From Chryseobacterium sp. JJR-5R (lineage in GTDB: Bacteria; Bacteroidota; Bacteroidia; Flavobacteriales; Weeksellaceae), in the NCBI RefSeq assembly GCF_034047335.1, contig NZ_CP139137.1, positions 1,178,001-1,242,000 of the forward strand: DNA of 64,000 bases, in the 5' to 3' direction. Shown here one piece after another: positions 54,613-61,374 of this stretch; the first letter of the stretch is position 1, and the number at the start of each line of letters is the position of its first letter. Made by a program: the position numbers and the translations under genes. The notes beneath the pieces are model-generated. The model did not search any database. It saw nothing but the letters and a program-made list of their open reading frames with translations, and was not told where the DNA came from.

Positions 54613-56472
54613 ATGTCAGTATCTTTGTCAATATGTGTTTATCACTTTACATGGAACCCCAATTTTAATATGAGATCAATTGATTTTTTTTTCTCGGAGT
54701 CAGAGATACTAAGACAGATTTGCAAGATGAGGATCAAGCTTGCTAGAGCAAGATCAAAAAAGCATTTACTACATCTATTAACAGAGAATCCAAATTATAA
54801 TTATCATATAAAAGAAAATTCTGATTCAAAGAATGAACTCCAGAAATATCAAAAAGAACTTGAAAAAGAGCTTAGTAGTATCCTGCCTTCACGCAAAAAA
54901 TGGGTGAGTTTGGGTGAAAGTTCTAGAAGAAAACCAAACAAACCTAACGAATTTTTAACTTCCAACGATAAAAATTTTTATTCATTACTGAAGACTATCA
55001 AGCTTCATAAAAAGAATAACTCAAAAGAGATTTGGTTTTTAAATTTGCAGGAATTTATTGCCAATATTAAGAATATTGTTTCAGAAAAAAAGTACTCAAT
55101 ATCACCACCAACTATATTTCCAGAATTAAAAGGAAATTTAAATAGAAGAGGCAATAATGAATGCAGACCAATTTGCTTATTTAATTTTACCGATAGAATA
55201 ATTCTAAGCCTAACTAACAAATTTTTGACGCAACTTTTTGATGATAAATTTAAAGATAGTTCTTATGCTTTTAGAGTAAAGAAAAGAGAAAATCAAATCA
55301 TATCGCATCATGATTGTGTGAAAGATATTTTAAAGTATAGGAATGATCATAAAAATGAACAACTATATGTTGTAGAATGTGATATGAAAAAATTCTTTGA
55401 CACCATCGACCATAAAATAGTCAAAGATAAGTTTAATGAGTTAATTTCTTTATCCCGAGCACAATTTCCAAAATTGGATTTAGATTTTGCAATATTGATT
55501 TTTAATAAATATCTGGATTCGTATAGCTTTAATATAAATGCACCAAAGACAACAGACATTATATTTTGGAGATCTTATGGAATACAAAATGGTTATTTTG
55601 GATGGGTTGATGATGAAATTTCAGATTATTATGAAAATATTTCAAATGAAAGGATTGGTATTCCTCAAGGGGGAGCTCTTTCGGGACTAATTGCAAATAT
55701 TATTTTGAATGAAACAGATACCAAAATAGAAAATTATAATGTTTTTTATTCGAGATTTTGTGATGATATGATTATAATTTCTACTTCATTAGATGAATGC
55801 TTGAAATCACAAAATAAGTATGTAGAAACCCTGAGAAATTTAAAATTGTTTCCTCATGCTTTTAAAAATGATATTGAGTTAATTGATTTTGATACAGATG
55901 ATAATATTTATTACAAACCTTTTTGGAAAGGTAAATCAAAAGGTCCATATCAATGGGGGGAAATTGAAGACTTGAATTTTCCGTGGATTGGCTTTGTAGG
56001 TTATGAAATAAATTACAAAGGAGAAATAAGAGTGCGCAAAAGATCATTTAAAAAAGAAATTAAAAAACAAAAAGCTATTGTGCAAGAAATTAAAGATGCT
56101 GTAAGTATTGGCAGAAGAAAACCTAAAGGCACAATTACGGAATCTGCTATCAATCGTCTTATAGGTATGTCGGTCGGTCGTATTGGTATGGATAATTTTG
56201 AAGAGGTTTCAACTGATCTATGTTGGAAAAATGGATTCAAATTGTTAAGTATCAATGAACACTCATTAAATCAAATAAGAGATTTTGATAGAAATAGGAG
56301 TAAAAATTATTATAATTTAATAAAAGAACTAAAGTCTATTGAAGATCCTGAGATCGAAACTAATCAGAGAGAACCAATCAAATATAATAAACCTTTTAGT
56401 TATTATTACCAAATTTTAGAACGTTCAAAAAATGAAAGCTTAGAATCACAACATCCTTCAGATGAATCTTAA
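54613..56472 (+). CDS. Reverse transcriptase, probable defence-type
   Basis: A 619-residue reverse transcriptase. Motifs: CRPICLFNFTDRIIL (~184), motif A VECDMKKFFDTID (~254-266), motif B IGIPQGGALSGLIANI (~348-363), catalytic FCDD (~382-385, a YxDD variant), and the later LNFPWIGFVGYEINY (~454-468). No endonuclease, maturase or integrase domain is seen, so a group II intron protein is unlikely. The C-terminal ~130 residues are unassigned. It is very AT-rich, cotranscribed or nearly so with the primase gene. A second ATG at 54670 is an alternative start: a TATCTTTG box lies at 54625, overlapping the N-terminal codons. Confidence 0.85.
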   Translation: MSVSLSICVYHFTWNPNFNMRSIDFFFSESEILRQICKMRIKLARARSKKHLLHLLTENPNYNYHIKENSDSKNELQKYQKELEKELSSILPSRKKWVSLGESSRRKPNKPNEFLTSNDKNFYSLLKTIKLHKKNNSKEIWFLNLQEFIANIKNIVSEKKYSISPPTIFPELKGNLNRRGNNECRPICLFNFTDRIILSLTNKFLTQLFDDKFKDSSYAFRVKKRENQIISHHDCVKDILKYRNDHKNEQLYVVECDMKKFFDTIDHKIVKDKFNELISLSRAQFPKLDLDFAILIFNKYLDSYSFNINAPKTTDIIFWRSYGIQNGYFGWVDDEISDYYENISNERIGIPQGGALSGLIANIILNETDTKIENYNVFYSRFCDDMIIISTSLDECLKSQNKYVETLRNLKLFPHAFKNDIELIDFDTDDNIYYKPFWKGKSKGPYQWGEIEDLNFPWIGFVGYEINYKGEIRVRKRSFKKEIKKQKAIVQEIKDAVSIGRRKPKGTITESAINRLIGMSVGRIGMDNFEEVSTDLCWKNGFKLLSINEHSLNQIRDFDRNRSKNYYNLIKELKSIEDPEIETNQREPIKYNKPFSYYYQILERSKNESLESQHPSDES

Positions 56473-56521
56473 ATATATATTTAACACAAACCTTGCCTTT
56501 TGAGGTTTTCTTATATGCTGC

Positions 56522-56592
56522 TAAACGGGCTGCCGGAAATTCCGCCTGTAAACCCGATATAAGCAAAGTGCTTCGTAGTTACCCGTCCGTTA
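56522..56592 (+). ncRNA. Candidate structured RNA downstream of the reverse transcriptase
   Basis: An outer helix AACGG / CCGTT (56524-56528 with 56587-56591) encloses two perfect hairpins, CGGAA-A-TTCCG (about 56534-56544) and AAGCA-AAG-TGCTT (56561-56573). Base composition is far less AT-rich than the adjacent RT gene. Reverse-transcriptase defence systems and retrons often carry a neighbouring RNA template, so this is a candidate. Assignment is inference from structure and position only. Confidence 0.4.
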
Positions 56593-56644
56593 GAGTATTT
56601 TTCGCAGCGAAGCGAAGATAAATGTATTGAGAATTATTGAAAGA

Positions 56645-56688
56645 CAAAACTCAGTCGTTGAATAACAAACTTCTTGAGACGAGTTTTG
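56645..56688 (+). other. Second hairpin downstream of the reverse transcriptase
   Basis: CAAAACTC plus AGTC pairs with GAC plus GAGTTTTG, a stem of about 11 bp with one bulge and a ~20-base loop. It may belong to the same RNA as the preceding candidate. Confidence 0.4.
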
Positions 56689-56734
56689 CAAAAAGCTACT
56701 CGAAGTGACGAAGGGTTGATCTTATCAAAAAAAA

Positions 56735-56769
56735 ACAACGATCCTTTTCAAAATGAAAAGGATCGTTGT
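56735..56769 (-). terminator. Strong terminator of alaS
   Basis: A perfect 15-bp stem ACAACGATCCTTTTC / GAAAAGGATCGTTGT with an AAAAT loop. The minus strand ends in a run of nine T or more; it may also end plus-strand transcripts from the RT side. Confidence 0.95.
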
Positions 56770-56837
56770 TTAATTAATTTATGATTCGCCAATCCAATCT
56801 ATATCAAAAATCGTAATCGGTAATATCTTAGTTGAAA

Positions 56838-59441
56838 TTATATATTCAAAGCTTTCTGATACGCATTTTCCAGTCCGCTGAGGTTTTTTCCTCCTGCTGT
56901 CGCGAAGCCCGGGTTTCCGCCGCCGCCGCCCTGGATTTCTTTAGCTAAATCTTTAATCAATGCTCCCGCCTGGTAAATTCCTGCCAGATCATCGGAAACA
57001 CCGATGGTAATCATCGGTTTTCCGTCTGCATCAGACAGGATCACCGTTATAGAAGTCGGGATTTCTTTCTTCAACTGGAATACGATGTCCTTTATTGAAC
57101 CGGCATCTAAAGAAGTTCTTTTTACTAACAGTAATTTGTCGCCTTTTTGCTCGTAAGCTCCTTTCCAGTCGCCGATTTCCCCTTTTGCCTTTTCTTTTTT
57201 CAAAGATTCAACTTCTGCTTTCAAGGAAGCATTTTCTTCAATTAGCTTTTCAATAGATTTTACAATATCTTTAGATTTCAGCAATTGCGAAAGTTCAGTA
57301 ACCTGTTTTTCCAGGTTTTTGAAATATTCCTCAGATTTGTCGCCGGAGATTGCTTCAATCCTTCTGATTCCTGCCGCTGCGGAACCTTCGGAAACAATTT
57401 TAAAGTGGCCGATTTCAATGGTGTTTTTTACGTGGGTCCCGCCGCAGAGCTCTTTTGAGCTTCCGAACTGGATCATTCTCACGCTGTTGCCGTATTTTTC
57501 ACCGAATAACGCCATCGCCCCTTTGTCCATCGCCTCCTGGATCGGGATATTCCTGAATTCCTGCAGGGTAATGCTTTCTTTAACTTTATGGTTTACTTTT
57601 TCTTCTACCAGGGCCAGTTCTTCCTCTGTCATCTTACTGAAATGCGAGAAGTCAAAACGAAGATAATCCGGGCCTACAAATGAGCCTTTCTGCTCAACAT
57701 GGGTTCCCAGAACGTCTCTTAAAGCTTCATGCAGCAAATGCGTCACCGAGTGGTTGGCCTGGGAATTTTTCCGGTCATCGGCATTCACTTTCGCATAGAA
57801 AAGTGCTCCGGCATCTTTCGGAAGGCCACTGATGAGAGAAACGATCAATCCGTTTTCTTTTTTTGTTTCCAGCACTTCAAAAGTTTCGGAAGCGTTTTCA
57901 AGGGTGCCTTTATCGCCGATCTGCCCGCCGCCTTCCGGATAGAAAGGAGATTCGCTTAAGACCACCTGATAAAATTCACCGTCCTTGTTTTCTACTTTCC
58001 GGTATCTGGTAATATAGGCTTCAGACTCCATTTTATCATAGCCTACAAACTTTTCCTCTCTTTCTTCAAGGGTTACCCAGTCATATACTTTCTGGGCAGA
58101 ATCTTCTTTGGAACGCAGCCTCTGTTTTTCTTTTTCTGCTTTAAAACCCGCTTCATCAATGGTAAGGCCTTTTTCTTCGGCAATAATCCTTGTTAAATCA
58201 TCCGGGAAGCCATAGGTATCGTATAATTCAAATACTTCAAGGGTAGGAAGTACCTTCTGTCCGTCCGCAACCGTCTGCTGGATCAGTTTTTCAACCCTGA
58301 TCAGTCCGGTTTCAATGGTTTTAAGAAATGATTCCTCTTCACTTTTAATCACTTCGGTAACAAGGGTTCCCTGTTTTTCCAGTTCCGGGAAGAAAGGCCC
58401 CATCTGCTGCTGAAGTACGTCAACCAGCCGGTAAAGGAAAGGTTCCTTCATATCCAGGAAACGATAAGCATAAGAAATGCCCCTTCTTAAAATCCTTCTG
58501 ATTACATAACCGGCACCTCCGCTTGCGGGGAGCTGTCCGTCTGCAATAGCGAAAGCAACTGCACGGATATGGTCTACCACCACACGGATGGCAATATCTT
58601 TTTCGTCTTCCAGAATCCCGGTGTATTGTTTTCCTGAAAGTTCTTCCACTTTGGCAATCAGCGGAGTGAAAACATCAGTATCGTAGTTAGAGAATTTCCC
58701 CTGAAGCGCCATGCATAAACGCTCGAAGCCCATTCCCGTATCCACGTGCTGTGCAGGAAGCTTTTCCAGTGTTCTGTCTGCTTTCCTGTTGAATTCCATG
58801 AATACCAGGTTCCAGACTTCCACTACCTGAGGGTGGTCATTGTTAACCAGTTCCAGCCCTGAAACCCTGGCTTTTTCCTCAGGTGTCCTTAAATCTACGT
58901 GAATTTCAGAGCACGGCCCGCACGGCCCGCTTTCACCCATTTCCCAGAAATTGTCTTTTTTGTTGCCGTTGATAATGCGGTCTTCGGAAATATGTGATTT
59001 CCAGAAATCATAAGCATCCTGGTCCCTTTCCAGATTCTCGGAAGCATCTCCTTCAAAGATCGTCACGTACAGGTTTTCTTTCGGGATTCCGTACACGTCC
59101 GTTAATAATTCCCAGGCAAAAGCAATAGCCTCTTTTTTAAAATAATCACCGAAAGACCAGTTCCCCAACATCTCAAACATGGTGTGGTGATAGGTATCCC
59201 TGCCTACATCATCCAGGTCATTGTGCTTTCCAGAAACCCTTAAACACTTTTGTGTATCGGCAATCCTTGGGGCAGTAGGCGTTTTGTAGCCCAAGAAAAA
59301 ATCTTTGAACTGCGTCATCCCTGAATTGGAGAACATAAGGGTAGGGTCGTCTTTCAGCACGATGGGTGCAGAAGGGACGATGAGGTGGTCTTTGCTTTTA
59401 AAATAATCTAAAAATTTCTGACGGATCTGCTGTGATGTCAT
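56838..59441 (-). CDS. alaS: Alanine--tRNA ligase
   Basis: An 867-residue AlaRS. The class II catalytic core begins MTSQQIRQKFLDYFKSK, with HxxFEMLGNWSFGDYFKKEA (motif 2 region, ~85) and AGGAGYVIRRILRRG (motif 3). The editing domain has HSVTHLLHEALRDVLGTHVEQKGS (zinc-site HxxxH) and LCGGTHVKNT with its Cys-x3-His pair. The C-terminal C-Ala domain includes GGGGGNPGFATAGGKN. The longer frame adds 15 residues of non-conserved sequence, so I use the ATG at 59441. Normal family length. Confidence 0.97.
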   Translation of the reverse strand: MTSQQIRQKFLDYFKSKDHLIVPSAPIVLKDDPTLMFSNSGMTQFKDFFLGYKTPTAPRIADTQKCLRVSGKHNDLDDVGRDTYHHTMFEMLGNWSFGDYFKKEAIAFAWELLTDVYGIPKENLYVTIFEGDASENLERDQDAYDFWKSHISEDRIINGNKKDNFWEMGESGPCGPCSEIHVDLRTPEEKARVSGLELVNNDHPQVVEVWNLVFMEFNRKADRTLEKLPAQHVDTGMGFERLCMALQGKFSNYDTDVFTPLIAKVEELSGKQYTGILEDEKDIAIRVVVDHIRAVAFAIADGQLPASGGAGYVIRRILRRGISYAYRFLDMKEPFLYRLVDVLQQQMGPFFPELEKQGTLVTEVIKSEEESFLKTIETGLIRVEKLIQQTVADGQKVLPTLEVFELYDTYGFPDDLTRIIAEEKGLTIDEAGFKAEKEKQRLRSKEDSAQKVYDWVTLEEREEKFVGYDKMESEAYITRYRKVENKDGEFYQVVLSESPFYPEGGGQIGDKGTLENASETFEVLETKKENGLIVSLISGLPKDAGALFYAKVNADDRKNSQANHSVTHLLHEALRDVLGTHVEQKGSFVGPDYLRFDFSHFSKMTEEELALVEEKVNHKVKESITLQEFRNIPIQEAMDKGAMALFGEKYGNSVRMIQFGSSKELCGGTHVKNTIEIGHFKIVSEGSAAAGIRRIEAISGDKSEEYFKNLEKQVTELSQLLKSKDIVKSIEKLIEENASLKAEVESLKKEKAKGEIGDWKGAYEQKGDKLLLVKRTSLDAGSIKDIVFQLKKEIPTSITVILSDADGKPMITIGVSDDLAGIYQAGALIKDLAKEIQGGGGGNPGFATAGGKNLSGLENAYQKALNI

Positions 59442-59622
59442 AAGTATAGGTATTGCTTTGCTTTTAATCGATTTGATAAGATGCAAATTTAAGATTTTTT
59501 TACTGAAACCCGTAACAAATAAGGAAAGCCATAATTCATAAATTATATAATATCCGGATGGTTTGCTTTTTGATCCTTTATAAGTATTAATTATATCTAA
59601 CTAAAAATAAAAATCAGATACA

Positions 59623-60597
59623 ATGAAAGTATTCATCAATAAAAGGATTCCTGAAACAGGAATCAAAATGCTGGAGGAAGCAGGCCTGGAAGTTTTTATC
59701 CCGGAACATGAAAACCTGTCTCATGAAGAATGGCTGGGCTACTGCAAAAGCCATGATATGATTTTAAGTGTCGGTGCCGATTTTAAGTATGACAAGGATT
59801 TTTTTACTGAATGTCCCGATATCAAGGCAATCGCCCTGTATTCTGTCGGCTTTGACCATGTAGATATCAAAGAAGCGGTTCAACGGAATATTCCCGTAGG
59901 AAACACGCCTGATGTTTTAAGCAAGGCGACTTCGGATGTGGCATTTCTGCTGATGCAGTCAGTGGCACGACGGGCGAGCTATAATTTTGAAAAGGTAAAG
60001 TCCGGAAACTGGGGAGATTTTGATCCGCTGCATGCACTGGGCCAGGAGCTGTATGGGAAAACACTGGGGATTTTCGGACTGGGAAGAATCGGGATTGAAA
60101 TGGCGAAAAAGTCTAAGGCCGCTTTTGATATGGATATCATTTACCACAACCGCCACCGTAACGAAGAAGCGGAAAAAGAGCTGGATGCCCGGTATGTTTC
60201 TTTTGAAGAGCTGGTGGCAGAATCTGATGTGCTGAGCATTCACGCGAATTTCAAACCTGAGCAGAAAGAGCTTTTCAACCGTTCCGTTTTTGAAAAAATG
60301 AAGGAGAATGCTATTTTTATCAATACGGCCAGAGGCGGGTTCCATCATCAGAAGGATCTGTATGACGTACTTACGGAAAAGAAAATCTGGGGTGCCGGAC
60401 TGGATGTTACGAATCCTGAACCTATATTCAAGGATGATCCCATCCTCGGGCTTTCAAGTGTCTGTGTCCTTCCGCACATCGGCTCGGCTACCATGGAGGC
60501 GAGAAACGGAATGGCCAAAGTGGCTGCCGAAAACCTGATCGCCGTTGCGAAAGGTGAAAAGATGCCGGCATGTGCCAACCCTGAAATATATTCTTGA
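59623..60597 (+). CDS. D-isomer-specific 2-hydroxyacid dehydrogenase
   Basis: A 324-residue NAD(P)-dependent enzyme. It has the N-terminal YSVGFDHVDIKEAVQRNIPVGNTPDV substrate loop (~75), Rossmann motif GKTLGIFGLGRIGIEMAKKS (~146), catalytic Arg in INTARGGFHHQKDL (~233), Glu in GAGLDVTNPEP (~259) and His in CVLPHIGSATMEAR (~284). The group includes glyoxylate/hydroxypyruvate reductases, which fit best, but lactate- or phosphoglycerate-type specificity cannot be excluded. Confidence 0.92.
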   Translation: MKVFINKRIPETGIKMLEEAGLEVFIPEHENLSHEEWLGYCKSHDMILSVGADFKYDKDFFTECPDIKAIALYSVGFDHVDIKEAVQRNIPVGNTPDVLSKATSDVAFLLMQSVARRASYNFEKVKSGNWGDFDPLHALGQELYGKTLGIFGLGRIGIEMAKKSKAAFDMDIIYHNRHRNEEAEKELDARYVSFEELVAESDVLSIHANFKPEQKELFNRSVFEKMKENAIFINTARGGFHHQKDLYDVLTEKKIWGAGLDVTNPEPIFKDDPILGLSSVCVLPHIGSATMEARNGMAKVAAENLIAVAKGEKMPACANPEIYS

Positions 60598-60657
60598 GAT
60601 CAGCAGTAATTGGAATTGTTTTTGTTTAAATTAAGCCAACACCAAAATATAATTATT

Positions 60658-60954
60658 ATGTCCGAAAACAGCGAACAAGAACAGGAAAGAAGATTAGAGC
60701 AGAGAGATTATCAGCCTAATGAAGATATTTTTAATCAGGAAGAACATATTCCGGTTGACGGAGACGGCAGGCCGGTTTTCAATGAAGAAAGCCTTATTGC
60801 CGATGACGATACATTGGATAAAGGTCTTGATATTCCGGGAGTGGACGGAGAAGCCGGGACAAATGATATCGGCGAAGATGAGGAAAACAGCTACTGGGGC
60901 CTCAGTGACAATGAAGACAACCATGAGGAACAGAACGATGACCTGATCCGATAA
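60658..60954 (+). CDS. Small acidic hypothetical protein
   Basis: A 98-residue, highly acidic protein (SENSEQEQERRLEQRDY ... GEDEENSYWGLSDNEDN, ending DDLIR). No membrane helix or signal. The longer frame adds 16 leader residues without support, so the ATG at 60658 is preferred. Conserved-looking blocks are NEDIFNQEEHIPVDGDGRPV and the C-terminal NDDLIR. It is followed by a terminator and by a degenerate copy of itself. Probably disordered; function unknown. Confidence 0.75.
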   Translation: MSENSEQEQERRLEQRDYQPNEDIFNQEEHIPVDGDGRPVFNEESLIADDDTLDKGLDIPGVDGEAGTNDIGEDEENSYWGLSDNEDNHEEQNDDLIR

Positions 60955-60980
60955 CTGATAAATAAATGCAGACATTAATT

Positions 60981-61009
60981 AACCTTACTTTCACAGTAGG
61001 GTTTTTTAG
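60981..61009 (+). terminator. Terminator after the small acidic protein gene
   Basis: AACCTTACT pairs with AGTAGGGTT (one wobble), followed by a T run. Confidence 0.85.
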
Positions 61010-61110
61010 TTTTTAAAATTAAACCGGATGTCATAATAATATAGTATGAATTCTACTGATTTGGTATTCATAACATCTTCATTTGAAAATTATATAATTC
61101 AGAAAAGACA

Positions 61111-61181
61111 AAAAACAGCGAACCGGTTTCAACAATGACGAAAATGATCAGGAAGTGCAAAATGGTGTCCTGATACGTTAA
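61111..61181 (+). pseudogene. Decayed tandem copy of the small acidic protein gene
   Basis: A 12-base match, AAAACAGCGAAC, corresponds to the start of the intact gene (MSENSE). It is followed after an internal deletion by codons reading NNDENDQEVQNGVLIR and a TAA, aligned to the intact gene's end (DNEDNHEEQNDDLIR and stop). The nucleotide similarity continues past the stop to a second terminator. A nearby, degraded duplication is the simplest explanation. Confidence 0.65.
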
Positions 61182-61213
61182 TCCTGCTTAACAATGAATG
61201 AAATAACTTAATC

Positions 61214-61240
61214 GACCTTACGATGCCATAAGGTTTTTTA
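61214..61240 (+). terminator. Terminator of the decayed copy
   Basis: ACCTTA / TAAGGT stem with an 8-base loop and a T run. It occupies the position equivalent to the terminator of the intact copy. Confidence 0.75.
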
Positions 61241-61374
61241 TTGCTTTTTTAAGAATAAATTGTTGTATTAGAATAACATAGAATTAATTCTATAAATTTA
61301 ACATAAATATTATTTATATTTGAGAATTATACAATTATAATTACTAAATTTATCATTAGATAGTGACTAATTTT

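Larger units (their letters stand above)
56473..56837. other. Right boundary of the primase/RT island
   Basis: About 260 bases of non-coding sequence with higher G+C than the RT gene and several hairpins, then the alaS terminator. No reading frame is accepted. Confidence 0.55.
60955..61374. other. Intergenic region with two terminators and a decayed gene copy
   Basis: Contains two rho-independent terminators flanking a degenerate duplicate of the preceding gene, and the promoter region of the secreted protein gene that follows. Confidence 0.6.

Noticed and set aside
54613..56700. Group II intron or retron
   Set aside because: The RT has no maturase or endonuclease domain, I find no domain V-like hairpin downstream, and there is no retron-type msr/msd pair of inverted repeats that I can identify.
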